A stretch of DNA of 44,037 nucleotides, taken from positions 1 to 44,037 of the forward strand of contig CAZKVC010000018.1 of assembly GCA_964556115.1 (NCBI GenBank). The letters run 5' to 3'. The stretch is from Parvularcula sp964556115 (GTDB lineage Bacteria > Pseudomonadota > Alphaproteobacteria > Caulobacterales > Parvularculaceae). Positions within the stretch are counted from its first letter, which is position 1. Each line of letters opens with the position of its first letter. The position numbers were made by a program, and so were the translations under genes. Positions 26,446 through 34,701 of this stretch are shown here, piece by piece. The notes under the pieces were generated by a model. It did not search any database and was not told the origin of the DNA. It worked only from the letters and a program-made list of their open reading frames with translations.

Positions 26446-27306
26446 TTGCGGCTCTTCCCTGTCCTGATCGTTCTGATCCTCTTTCCCCTGCATGCGCAGG
26501 GGCAGCAGGAACCCGACTTTCCCGCCCTCACCGGGCGGGTCGTGGATGCGGCGGACATCCTCTCGCCTCAGACCGAAGCCCGGCTGACGGCACGGCTTGC
26601 GGCATGGGAAGATCAGTCTTCCGATCAGATTGTCGTTGTGACGATTCCTGACCTTCAAGGCTACGAGATCGCCGATTACGGCTACCGGCTCGGCCGGGCC
26701 TGGGGGATCGGCCAGGACGAAGGCGAGGAGGGCAGGGCGCTCGACAATGGCGCGCTGCTGATCGTCGCGCCGAACGACCGGGAGGTGCGTATCGAGGTGG
26801 GTTATGGCCTCGAAGGCGACCTCACCGATGCCGCTTCCAGCGTCATTCTTCAGAATGCGGTGCTTCCCGCGTTCCGCGGCGGCGATTTCGAGGCCGGGAT
26901 CACCGAAGGCGTCGAAGGCATGATCGCCGCGCTCGACGGCAATCTCGCAGCCTGGCAGGAGCGCAAGCGCCGTGCCGGGACCCGGCCGGTGGCCGAAGGG
27001 GAGGGCGGGGTGCCGTGGCCGCTCATCCTTTTTATCCTGCTTTTCGTGCTGCCTTCGATCTTCCGCAGGCGTCACCGGGTCGTCTACGATTCGGACAAGG
27101 GACGGCTTCGCCGCAGGCGGCGGCGCGGTTATGACGGCACTGGCGACGCCCTCGCGTGGATCGTCGCCAGCCAGATTGCCGGCGGCATGGGCTCCCGCGG
27201 GGGCGGCGGCTTCGGCGGAGGGGGCTTTGGCGGAGGCGGCGGCTTCGGAGGTTTCTCCGGCGGCGGCGGCAGTTTTGGCGGCGGAGGGGCTTCGGGCTCA
27301 TGGTAG
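26446..27306 (+). CDS. TPM domain membrane protein (YgcG-like)
   Basis: A 286-residue protein with a TTG start three bases after the lemA stop. A signal peptide covers about 1-19. A TPM domain spans residues 22-150 (GRVVDAADILSPQTEARL, DQIVVVTIPDLQGYEIADYGYRLGRAWGIG, GALLIVAPNDREVRIEVGYGLEGDLTDA). A single membrane segment follows (WPLILFILLFVLPSIF). The tail is basic and then very Gly/Phe-rich (GGGFGGGGFGGGG type), as usual for YgcG-like proteins. TPM proteins are often paired with LemA. Role is unclear; some related domains have phosphatase activity. Confidence 0.9.
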   Translation: MRLFPVLIVLILFPLHAQGQQEPDFPALTGRVVDAADILSPQTEARLTARLAAWEDQSSDQIVVVTIPDLQGYEIADYGYRLGRAWGIGQDEGEEGRALDNGALLIVAPNDREVRIEVGYGLEGDLTDAASSVILQNAVLPAFRGGDFEAGITEGVEGMIAALDGNLAAWQERKRRAGTRPVAEGEGGVPWPLILFILLFVLPSIFRRRHRVVYDSDKGRLRRRRRRGYDGTGDALAWIVASQIAGGMGSRGGGGFGGGGFGGGGGFGGFSGGGGSFGGGGASGSW

Positions 27307-27905
27307 ATCAGGACGACAAGCAAACCATTGAACGGGCCGTCGCCGAAGCCGAGGCGAAGACCTCGACCGAGATCGTGGTCATGGTGATGGGTTCGGCTAC
27401 GGATTATCGCGGCATCGAGTTCCTGGCGGCGGCCATCGCCGCGCTCGCGGTTCCGGCCTTCCTCCTGCCCTTCACTTTCATCCCTGCCCTGAACATCTGG
27501 ATCGTTCAGCTTCTCGCCTTCGTGGTGCTCGTCATCGCGGCGAGGGCGATGGGGCTCGGCCGGATCATCCGGGGTAAATCATCCGTAGCCGAAGATGTCC
27601 GCGCTGTGGCCGAGGCGCAGTTCTTCGCCCACGGCCTCAGGCGCACGCGCAAGAGGGCGGCTGTCCTGATCTTCGCCGCATTGCAGGAGCACCGGGTCGA
27701 GATCCTCTGCGATGACGCCGCCACCGAGGCCGTCCCGCAGGACGAATGGGACCGGCTGGCCTCCCGCCTCGCCGAGCATCTCGCCGCGAAGAACCTCGAG
27801 AAGGGCTTGAGCGAGACCGCCCACCGCACCGCCGAACTCCTCGCCCCCCACTTCCCCCCGGACGGCGACGACACGGACGAACTGCCGAACGTGATCGTTC
27901 ACTAA
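27300..27905 (+). CDS. Second TPM domain membrane protein
   Basis: A 201-residue protein overlapping the previous gene by seven bases. Residues 5-35 are TPM-like (IERAVAEAEAKTSTEIVVMVMGSATDYRG). Two membrane segments follow (IEFLAAAIAALAVPAFLLPF and IWIVQLLAFVVLVIAARA). The TPM domain then continues, with FFAHGLRRTRKRAAVLIFAALQEHRVEILCDD. This split TPM with an inserted hairpin is known in lemA operons. The ATG at 27300 is used; a longer frame starting at 27156 lies inside the preceding gene. An intrinsic terminator follows at once. Confidence 0.87.
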   Translation: MVDQDDKQTIERAVAEAEAKTSTEIVVMVMGSATDYRGIEFLAAAIAALAVPAFLLPFTFIPALNIWIVQLLAFVVLVIAARAMGLGRIIRGKSSVAEDVRAVAEAQFFAHGLRRTRKRAAVLIFAALQEHRVEILCDDAATEAVPQDEWDRLASRLAEHLAAKNLEKGLSETAHRTAELLAPHFPPDGDDTDELPNVIVH

Positions 27906-27906
27906 A

Positions 27907-27931
27907 AAAGGGCGCCCGCGAGGCGCCCTTT
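27907..27931 (+). terminator. Intrinsic terminator of the lemA-TPM operon
   Basis: AAAGGGCGCC (27907-27916) and GGCGCCCTTT (27922-27931) form a perfect 10-bp stem with loop CGCGA, starting two bases after the stop. The AT flanks on both sides let it also serve the convergent isocitrate dehydrogenase gene. Confidence 0.9.
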
Positions 27932-27953
27932 CTTGCTCTGCATGGGAAGCTTC

Positions 27954-29441
27954 TTACTGGCCCTGGCCGAGGGAGAAGCCGAGCTTGCCGTCGAAGAGGT
28001 AGAGGTGCTCGGTCTTGATGAAGTCGATGCCGGCTTCCTCGAGATCGCTCAGGAGACGGACGACAGCCTTGGCTTCGATCGGGTTTTCCGCCTGGAAGCG
28101 GCAGCGCCAGTGGTCGGTGCAGAAGGTTTCCGGCAGACCGCCCGGCCAGACCTTCACGCCGCGGTTGGTGATGAGGACGAGCGGCGGCTCGCCGCTGGCG
28201 GCGGCCTTGAGCTTGTCTGCGAGGTCGTCGGCCGAGCCGCGCCAGTCGACGAAGACGTCGACGCCGATCAGCTCCTTCTTCACCGGCTTCATTTCCGAGG
28301 CGGTGGGGATGTCCATCGGTTTGCCGGCCCCGTATTCGACCTTGGGCAGGACGCGGGGGTTCTCACCGAGGCGCTGGATCACGGCATCGGCGAAGCCTTG
28401 CGTGCCCACAGGCTTCTCGGAACGACCCTTACGGAAGATATCGCCGGTGTGAACGCCGTCCTCGATCGTCCGTAGCCATGCATTGTGGACCTTCGAGGCG
28501 ACGTCGCCCTGGCCGATATGCTTGAGCATCATCACGCCTGCTAGGAGGAGGCCCGAGGGGTTCGCCATGTCCTTGCCCGCGATGTCCGGCGCGGAGCCGT
28601 GCACGGCCTCGAACATCGAGGCATGCGCACCGATGTTCACCGACGGGCCAAGGCCGACCGAACCGGTGATCTGCGCTGCGATGTCGGAAATGATGTCGCC
28701 ATAGAGGTTCGAGGTGACGATCACGTCGAAACGCTCGGGTGTGTCGGCCAGGCGCGCGGCGCCGATGTCGATGATCCAGTGATCGGTCTCGATCTCGGGG
28801 TAGTCCTCTTTGATCTCATCGAAGATCTTGTGGAAGAGACCGTCCGTGAGCTTCATGATGTTGTCTTTGGAGAAGCAGGACACCTTCTTGCGCCCATTGG
28901 CGCGCGCATATTCGAAGGCGTAGCGGATGATCTTCTCACAGCCCGGGCGGGAGATCAGCTTCAGGCACTGGTAGACATCCTGGGTCTGGCGGTGCTCGAT
29001 GCCCGCATAGAGGTCTTCCTCGTTCTCGCGGACAATGACCACGTCGACATTGTTGTGCTTGGTCTCGACGAAGGGGGTCAGCGAGATGCAGGGACGCACA
29101 TTGGCGAAGAGGCCAAGCGACTTGCGCACCGTCACGTTCAGCGACTTGAAGCCGCCGCCTTGCGGGGTGGTGATCGGCGCCTTGAAGAAGATGCCGGTGC
29201 GGCGAAGGCTGTCCCACGCGCTGTCGGCGATGCCCGCCGTGTTGCCACCGAGATAGACCTTCTCGCCGATCTCGATCTTCTCGAAGGCGATATTGGCGCC
29301 GGCGGCATGGAGAACCTTGAGGGTCGCCTCCATGATCTCGGGACCGATACCGTCGCCATAGGCGAGGGTGACAGGGACGGCGTTGGGGGCGTCGGAGGCG
29401 AAGAGTTCGTGGGGAGCGCTTTGGGTCATCATCAATCTCAT
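27954..29441 (-). CDS. Isocitrate dehydrogenase, Thermus/alphaproteobacterial type
   Basis: A 495-residue decarboxylating dehydrogenase of the isocitrate/isopropylmalate family that makes 2-oxoglutarate in the TCA cycle. The N-terminal half has LAYGDGIGPEIM, the substrate loop SLNVTVRKSLGLFANVRP, and REN(EE)DLYAGIEH. The signature NLYGDIISDIAAQITGSVGLGPSVNIG (read in two parts) carries the metal Asp residues, and EAVHGSAPDIAGKDMANPSG binds the cofactor adenine. After about residue 340 there is an extra C-terminal domain (VFVDWRGSADDLADKLKAAA..., HLYLFDGK) found in the roughly 495-residue Thermus and alphaproteobacterial enzymes. NADP use is likely but not proven. The start is uncertain among ATGs at 29441, 29432 and 29429; none has a strong ribosome site. 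Confidence 0.9.
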   Translation of the reverse strand: MRLMMTQSAPHELFASDAPNAVPVTLAYGDGIGPEIMEATLKVLHAAGANIAFEKIEIGEKVYLGGNTAGIADSAWDSLRRTGIFFKAPITTPQGGGFKSLNVTVRKSLGLFANVRPCISLTPFVETKHNNVDVVIVRENEEDLYAGIEHRQTQDVYQCLKLISRPGCEKIIRYAFEYARANGRKKVSCFSKDNIMKLTDGLFHKIFDEIKEDYPEIETDHWIIDIGAARLADTPERFDVIVTSNLYGDIISDIAAQITGSVGLGPSVNIGAHASMFEAVHGSAPDIAGKDMANPSGLLLAGVMMLKHIGQGDVASKVHNAWLRTIEDGVHTGDIFRKGRSEKPVGTQGFADAVIQRLGENPRVLPKVEYGAGKPMDIPTASEMKPVKKELIGVDVFVDWRGSADDLADKLKAAASGEPPLVLITNRGVKVWPGGLPETFCTDHWRCRFQAENPIEAKAVVRLLSDLEEAGIDFIKTEHLYLFDGKLGFSLGQGQ

Positions 29442-29508
29442 GGCGGGCGGTGATCGACGCTATCGGCGCGAGCGCCCGACGGCAGAAGCGACCACAGGCT
29501 TGGCACCC

Positions 29509-29525
29509 TATAGGATTTTCCTATA
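29509..29525. promoter_or_regulatory. OxyR-like operator (ATAG-N7-CTAT)
   Basis: TATAGGATTTTCCTATA is a perfect 6-bp inverted repeat with a 5-base centre. It contains ATAG-N7-CTAT, the half-site spacing established for E. coli OxyR. It lies between the divergent isocitrate dehydrogenase and oxyR-like genes, as expected for an autoregulating LysR protein. Confidence 0.65.
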
Positions 29526-29626
29526 ACGAAAGGGTTTTCACTGTGCGGTTCTCGTTCCGCTCGGCAGGGGACAGCGCCAGAGGCGCCAGTCCGCGAGCGG
29601 CGAGACTGCCCTTAGGAGCGAAGAGC

Positions 29627-30550
29627 TTGTCAGGCAATATCACCCTACGTCAGCTGCGTTACATCGCTGCGCTTTCCGCCACGTCGAGTTTCCGCAAGGC
29701 GGCCGAGCGCTGCGGCATCAGCCAGCCTTCCTTCTCGGCGCAGATCCGGCTTCTCGAGGAAAACCTCGGCGTGCAGCTCGCCGAGCGCGGCAGCGGCATG
29801 GTCACCATGACCCCGGTGGGGCGGGAGGTGGCGGCCGGAGCGGTCGAAGTCCTCGACCGGGTCGAGGCGCTGCGCGCGGCGGCGAACCAAGGGCCGCTCA
29901 ACTCCGTCCTGCGGCTCGGCGTCAAGGCGACCCTCGGGCCCTATCTTCTGCCGCTGGTGGTCAGGCGGCTTCACCAATCGCACCCCGATCTCAGGCTCTT
30001 CATTCGCGAGGCGCCGCCGATCGACCTCGAAAAGGAACTCAATGACGGCCTCCACGATATCATCCTCGCCCAACTCCCGGTCCATTCCGCCGACAGCGAA
30101 AGCGTCCGCCTCTTCCGCGAGCCTCTGTTCCTGGCTGTCGCCGCGGACCACCCGCTGGCGGGCAAGGCCACCTTCACCCCGGAAGACCTCACCGGGCTCG
30201 ACGTCCTGACCTTGAGCCCCCGCTATCACCTGCACGAGCAGGTCCTGCGGCTGTGCGAGCAATCAGGCGCGAGGCTCCGGCGGGACTATGAGGGCACGAG
30301 CCTCGATGCCCTGCGGCAGATGGTCAGCATCGGCCTCGGCGTGACCTTCCTGCCCGCTCTCTATGTCGACAGCGAGGTGCGCGGGGAGAGCGACGTGCAT
30401 GTCCTGAAGCCCGAAAAGGGCATGCTGGCACGCTCGATCGGGCTCGCCTGGCGGCGGAGCGCCGGGCTCGGCGTGGCCTATCAGAGCCTCGCCGACACCA
30501 TTGCCGGGGTGGTGCGCGAGGAGCTGAAGAGCGTTGTCAGCGAGCGGTAA
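29627..30550 (+). CDS. LysR-family regulator, OxyR-like but lacking the peroxidatic cysteine
   Basis: A 307-residue LysR-type regulator closest in pattern to OxyR. The N-terminal winged helix has ITLRQLRYIAALSATSSFRKAAERCGISQPSFSAQIRLLEENLG. The C-terminal part has OxyR-like sequences (DYEGTSLDALRQMVSIGLGVTFLPALYV). In E. coli OxyR the sensing pair is Cys199/Cys208. Here the aligned positions, nine residues apart, are H201 (in RYHLHEQ) and C210 (in RLCEQSG), so the peroxidatic cysteine is gone and disulfide switching as in E. coli cannot occur. The TTG start at 29627 follows AGGAG with 8-base spacing; the in-frame extension upstream crosses the operator and has no family similarity. Sensing may be different or absent. 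Confidence 0.82.
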   Translation: MSGNITLRQLRYIAALSATSSFRKAAERCGISQPSFSAQIRLLEENLGVQLAERGSGMVTMTPVGREVAAGAVEVLDRVEALRAAANQGPLNSVLRLGVKATLGPYLLPLVVRRLHQSHPDLRLFIREAPPIDLEKELNDGLHDIILAQLPVHSADSESVRLFREPLFLAVAADHPLAGKATFTPEDLTGLDVLTLSPRYHLHEQVLRLCEQSGARLRRDYEGTSLDALRQMVSIGLGVTFLPALYVDSEVRGESDVHVLKPEKGMLARSIGLAWRRSAGLGVAYQSLADTIAGVVREELKSVVSER

Positions 30551-30566
30551 GAGGGCGCTGCCGCTG

Positions 30567-30581
30567 ATAGCTTTTTCCTAT
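30567..30581. promoter_or_regulatory. Second OxyR-like box
   Basis: ATAG CTTTTTC CTAT repeats the ATAG-N7-CTAT pattern of the site in front of the regulator gene, including the T-rich centre and TTTTCCTAT right half. It lies 16 bases after the regulator stop. No gene starts close by on the plus strand, so its target is unclear. Confidence 0.4.
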
Positions 30582-30759
30582 GCGGATTGCCCTTGGCGAA
30601 AGGTTGAGCAATTATACGGGCAAGGCTGAAGGAACAGGCCGGCACCTCTCACTGCCCCGGAGCCCGTGCCACGAACCCCCTTCCTTCAGCCTAGCATGGC
30701 CCGCCGGCCCAGGCGTCCCTGACTGGTCCGGAACAAAAAGGCCCTGTCCCTGCCCTGAG

Positions 30760-30796
30760 CGGCGGCGACCCATTGGATGGGGTCGCCGCCGTTTTT
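30760..30796 (+). terminator. Intrinsic terminator, plus strand
   Basis: CGGCGGCGACCC (30760-30771) pairs perfectly with GGGTCGCCGCCG (30780-30791), followed by five T residues. It lies 210 bases after the OxyR-like gene, suggesting that transcription continues through this gap. A small untranslated RNA ending here is possible but unsupported otherwise. Confidence 0.9.
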
Positions 30797-30811
30797 CTTC
30801 GAGCAGCGGCC

Positions 30812-30842
30812 AAAAGAAAAGGGCCCTCGTAGGGAGGGCCCT
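30812..30842 (-). terminator. Intrinsic terminator of the VPxPA-anchored protein gene
   Basis: Read on the minus strand, AGGGCCCTC pairs with GAGGGCCCT around a 5-base loop (arms at 30834-30842 and 30820-30828), followed by TTTTCTTTTG. It ends 27 bases after the exported-protein gene. Confidence 0.88.
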
Positions 30843-30868
30843 GATCCACTTGCCGAGGACGGCGAAGC

Positions 30869-31543
30869 TTACTTCGCGCGTTTCTTCGCGGCACGGCGCA
30901 GGGCGCCTGCTGCGGCCACGCCGCCGAAGAGAAGGCCGGCTGCCGGAACGGGAACTTCCGCCGCGGCGAGATCGCCGGTCTTGATGAAGACCTGCTGACG
31001 CGAGCCGCCACCGGCGAGGATCGCCATGGTGCCGGTCATGGTGAAGCCGTCGAGGAAATCGGCGCTTTCGAAGACAACGGTCTCGCTGGCGTCGGTATCC
31101 CAGTCACCGAAGGTCTGGTTCACGGCCATACCGTCCAGGGTGTCGATGGTGATCTCGGCGCGGCGCTTGGCGAAGACCTCGATCGCATTGCCAAGGCCAA
31201 GGCCGGAGAAGGTCAGCACGGTCTGACCGATGATCAGCGTCGCGTCGCCCGTGCTGGAAAGCGTGTACTCGAAGTTTTGCTGCGCGCCGGTGTCGCCCCA
31301 GCCATATTGCGCCTGGTTGAAGTTGCCCGGGCTCTGGGTGTCGGTGCCGAGGCCAAGCTCCCAGTCGCCGTTGGTGCCCTGACGGCCACCGCGGGTCTCG
31401 AGGCCATGGGTGCCCGAGCCGGTGGCAAAGCTTTCGAACTGATCGATCGTGGCCTGATCGGTATAGGTGGTGATCGGCGCGGCCTGGGCGAAGCCCATGG
31501 ACGCAGCGAGCGCCGCAGCAGCGGCGGTGATGGTGATCTTCAT
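30869..31543 (-). CDS. Exported protein with VPxPA-type C-terminal sorting signal
   Basis: A 224-residue protein. Residues 1-21 are a signal peptide (MKITITAAAAALAASMGFAQA). The body is a Thr/Gly/Asp-rich beta domain with no cysteine (GTHGLETRGGRQGTNGDWELG, GDATLIIGQTVLTFSGLGLGNAIEVF). The C-terminus is tripartite: VPVPAAG, a hydrophobic stretch LLFGGVAAAGAL, and a basic end RRAAKKRAK. This matches the VPLPA-CTERM / PEP-CTERM class of sorting tails, so the protein is probably processed by an exosortase- or rhombosortase-like enzyme encoded elsewhere. The body resembles the loosely defined choice-of-anchor domains. No ligand is suggested. It is a single-gene unit with its own terminator. Confidence 0.8.
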   Translation of the reverse strand: MKITITAAAAALAASMGFAQAAPITTYTDQATIDQFESFATGSGTHGLETRGGRQGTNGDWELGLGTDTQSPGNFNQAQYGWGDTGAQQNFEYTLSSTGDATLIIGQTVLTFSGLGLGNAIEVFAKRRAEITIDTLDGMAVNQTFGDWDTDASETVVFESADFLDGFTMTGTMAILAGGGSRQQVFIKTGDLAAAEVPVPAAGLLFGGVAAAGALRRAAKKRAK

Positions 31544-31714
31544 AATGTTCCCTCAACCCGGCGCGGTGGCCGGCCCCCAAAGAGTGGTTACAGATATGAT
31601 AAGATCACACGAAAAAGGTTCCACCGCAAGCGGAAAAGCGGGACCGCCCGCCCGCCTGGAGCGGCCATCACTGCCACCACGGATTTGTGACCCGGGGTCC
31701 GCAGCCCCTCGGCT

Positions 31715-32752
31715 TCAGCGCTCATCGCGGGCGAAGACGGCGTGCTCGCCAAGGGGATCGGCCTGCGTCTTGCCCCCGATCACGTCGCGGTAGTGCTGAA
31801 AAAGCGTGTCTGAACCGAAGGAAGGCGTGGCCTCGGCGTCATAGCGGCCCCGGTCGTCGTCCCAGACCAGCATGGACTCGGTCGCGTAATAGCGCGCCGT
31901 ACGGACGAACTCGGCCTTGTCCGCAAGGCCTGGCGCGATGCGGCCCGCGGTGCCGAGGACCGATCCGAGCGCGCCGAACAGCCAGACCGGGACCTTGCGG
32001 AACTTCGGCTCTCGCCCCGTAAGGCGGAAAAGCTCCAGTCCCTGCTCCCTCGGCGTGATCGCGGGTCCGGGCCCGCCGATGGGGAGTATCCGGTTGTGAA
32101 GGCTCTCGTCTTCGATGCAGCGAAGAACGAATTCGGCGAGGTCGTGGTTGGAAATCGGTTTGCAGGCCGTGCCCGTCCCATCCCCGAAGAGGAGGAAAGG
32201 CTTTCCATCGCGCACCCGTTCGATCTGTCCGCTGAGCGACTTGAAATAGGCGGTGGGCCGGACGATCGCATAGCTCATCCCCGAGGCCATGAGTTCGGCC
32301 TCGAAGGCGAGCTTGGCGCGCTGGAAGGCGAGCCGCGGTTTCTGAACGCAGATGGCCGAAACCAGAACGACGTGACGGACCCCCGCCTCGCGGGCGCAGG
32401 CAAGCGCCTGGCTGTTCGCCTCGTGGTCGACCTTCCAGGCGTCCGAAGGCGCGCCGCTCCGCGAGGCGAGGCAGGAAACGAGGACATCGAAGCGTTCGCC
32501 GCGAAAGCCTTCCTGACTGAGCGAGGTCGGCGAGAGCTCGCCGAACCGTAGCTCGGCACCCGGCAGGCGCGCGCGCGTTTCCTCCGCCGACCACCGCCCG
32601 CCGTCTTCCGCTCCGCGCACGAAAGCTGTCACGGCGTACCCCGCGCCGACCAGTGTCCTGGCGACGGACTGCCCGATCGTCCCGGTACCCCCCAGAAGGA
32701 AGACCCGGCGGAGAGGCTGGGCCTGAGGACGTGCTATGTCATATGGCTTCAT
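31715..32752 (-). CDS. bciA: BciA-like divinyl (proto)chlorophyllide 8-vinyl reductase
   Basis: A 345-residue NAD(P)-binding short-chain-type reductase. The Rossmann loop is GGTGTIG at 21-27. The middle and C-terminal segments SYAIVRPTAYFKSLSGQIERV, KPFLLFGDGTGTACKPISNHDLAEFV, NRILPIGGPGPAITPREQG and ARYYATESMLV match what I know of BciA, which reduces the 8-vinyl group of divinyl chlorophyllide in bacteriochlorophyll synthesis. The start at 32752 follows GAAGG; a longer frame to 32869 has no similarity upstream. No other pigment gene lies in this window, so either the photosynthesis genes are elsewhere or the protein acts on something else. The subfamily call is good; the in vivo reaction is uncertain. 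Confidence 0.8.
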   Translation of the reverse strand: MKPYDIARPQAQPLRRVFLLGGTGTIGQSVARTLVGAGYAVTAFVRGAEDGGRWSAEETRARLPGAELRFGELSPTSLSQEGFRGERFDVLVSCLASRSGAPSDAWKVDHEANSQALACAREAGVRHVVLVSAICVQKPRLAFQRAKLAFEAELMASGMSYAIVRPTAYFKSLSGQIERVRDGKPFLLFGDGTGTACKPISNHDLAEFVLRCIEDESLHNRILPIGGPGPAITPREQGLELFRLTGREPKFRKVPVWLFGALGSVLGTAGRIAPGLADKAEFVRTARYYATESMLVWDDDRGRYDAEATPSFGSDTLFQHYRDVIGGKTQADPLGEHAVFARDER

Positions 32753-32910
32753 TGCGCCTTCGCTTTCCAGGGCCGTCTTCTCCTGCCCCAGGCACCTGAC
32801 GAACCGTCTGGCTCCACGGCGATCTAGCACCAAAGCGGGCTTATCACAGGTCGCCAGCGCCTCTGGCATGGAGTTTGTGGATGTCGCTTTGGGCAGGGCT
32901 TCTCGGCCTC

Positions 32911-33000
32911 TTCCTGCAGACCGACCCCATCGGCTATGGCGACGGGCTGAACATCTATGCCTATGTCGGCGGGGATGCGGTGAACGGGAGGGATCCGAGC
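32911..33000 (+). pseudogene. RHS repeat-associated core fragment
   Basis: About 30 codons read FLQTDPIGYGDGLNIYAYV followed by GGDAVNGRDPS, the end of the RHS repeat-associated core that precedes the variable toxin tip in RHS/polymorphic toxin proteins. No RHS sequence remains upstream (the bciA start is 160 bases away) and no toxin tip remains downstream. Directly after, in another frame, TonB-receptor sequence begins. It is a scar of a lost RHS gene. Confidence 0.75.
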
Positions 33001-33005
33001 GCCCC

Positions 33006-34701
33006 GGGTTCGAGACCGGCGGCTATGTCCGGGGCACGGTGGGAAGCTGGGAGCAGTACCGCGCTGAAGGCGACTTCAAGACCGTTCTTGGTACGGACGA
33101 AAGCCTCGGCCTGCGCCTGGTGGGGTTCTACGAAGACGCCGAGAGCTTCCGCGAGGAGGTCGAGACGGAGAAGTTCGGTTTCTACCCATCCGCAACGTGG
33201 CTCATGGCGGACAGCACTTCGCTGACCTACGAGCTCGAATATACCAGGCAGGAGCTTCCGTTCGACCGCGGCGTGGTGTTCTCGGAGGCGTTCGGTTTCT
33301 CGCCGCGTGATGTCTTCCTCGGCGAGCCCGTGCCGATCGAGACCGAAGTTCTCGGCCACCAGCTCGAATTCGCGCACGCCTTCTCGGAGTCCTGGAGTTT
33401 CCTCGGCGGCCTCGGCTACCGTGAGACGAGCCTGGAGGGTGACGCTTTCGAACCGCAGTTCGGATCGCGCCAGACCTATTTCCGGGATGGCCAGACCGTG
33501 TCGCGGTTCTTCCGGTCCCGTGACTTCGAGTCCGACTACCTCGTCCTGCGCGGTGAAATGCTTGGCGAGTTCAGGACAGGAAGCCTCCGCCACCGATTGA
33601 TCGTCGGGGCGGACTATGACGAGTTCGACAACACCCTCGTCATCGACCGCTACCGGTCGCGGTTCACCGGCGACATCGACAGCATCACCCCGGACGATGT
33701 CTTCACCCACCTGCTTCTCGACCTGGAAAATCCTGTCTACGGAGTGAACCTGAACCCGGATGCCGGCGCCAATACCGACCGGAACGAAGTCCTTCATGCC
33801 TACGGCTTCTACTTCCAGGACCAGATCGACCTGACAGAGAACCTGCAGATCCGGATCGGTGCACGTTACGACGACTTCGGACAGGACCTGACGAATTTCC
33901 TGGCGGACCCGGCGGCGACGATCACCTCATCCGACGAGCGCTGGTCCCCCCAAGGCCGGTGCGGTCTACAGCTTCAATGGCGGCTTCAGTGCGTAAGCGT
34001 CCTATGGTGAGGGTTACCGACAGCAGACCGGCCAGGACTTCCGGGGCGACCAGTTTGACCCGAACATCACGGAGTCGATGGAGGTCGGCTTCAAGGCGGA
34101 CGTCGGTGAGCTGTCGGACAGTGTCGAAGGCATCATCACGGTCGCTCTCTTTCAGGTCGAGCAGAGCAGTTTTCTCGTCAATGACGACCGGCCCGAAGCC
34201 GCCGCAGTCGGGTTCTTCTCGATCCCCGCGGGCAAGGCCGAAAGCACCGGTGTCGAGGTGGATGCCAACCTCGAATTCGCGAATGACCTGAGCCTCTGGC
34301 TTTCATACGCTTATACGGATGCGGAGTTTTCGAACGAGTTCGCCGACCCGGACGGCTTCGGTTTCAGGATCGAGCCCGGCGACCCCCTGATCAACGTGCC
34401 CGAGCACCAGCTGAATATCCAGGCCGCCAAAGGGTTCATGCTGGGCGCGATGCCGACCCGCGTGGGCGGCGGCCTTCTCTATGTTGGCGAGCGGAACGGC
34501 TTTGTCGGGTCGGACTTCACCCTGCCGGACTACACCACGGTGCGCGTCTTCGGGGACGTCGAGGTCGCCGACGGGCTGTCGCTGCGCCTCGACGTCGACA
34601 ACCTCTTCGACGAGACGTTCTACACTAATTCGTTCGCGAATGTCTGGGTCGAGCCGGGCGCGCCGCGGCGCTTCCGGGTGACGGCGGCCTATGCGTTCTG
34701 A
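33006..34701 (+). pseudogene. TonB-dependent receptor, truncated and broken
   Basis: This is the C-terminal two-thirds of an outer-membrane siderophore-type receptor. Plug and signal peptide are missing: homology starts in the barrel (GYVRGTVGSWEQYRAEGDFK) immediately after an RHS fragment in another frame. Two further lesions are visible. A C-run (33946-33951) has one C too many, shifting the frame after DERWSP. Then a stop (TAA, 33994-33996) stands where YASYGEGYRQQTG needs a tyrosine. Removing one C and changing TAA to TAC restores a continuous frame to the normal ending VTAAYAF at 34701, with the terminal Phe expected of outer-membrane barrels. It was presumably once part of the uptake module with the ABC and M14 genes downstream. 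Confidence 0.85.

Larger units (their letters stand above)
30551..30868. other. Intergenic region after the OxyR-like gene
   Basis: This 318-base stretch holds no credible gene. It contains the second OxyR-like box (30567-30581) and two convergent terminators (30760-30796 plus, 30812-30842 minus). Between about 30590 and 30750 I see nothing I can name. Confidence 0.6.

Noticed and set aside
24949..27075. 708-codon minus-strand frame opposite the flavoprotein, lemA and TPM genes
   Set aside because: It spans several well-supported plus-strand genes and has no domain.
30580..30750. Possible short genes in the gap after the OxyR-like gene
   Set aside because: The open frames there have no ribosome site, no signal and no similarity I recognise.
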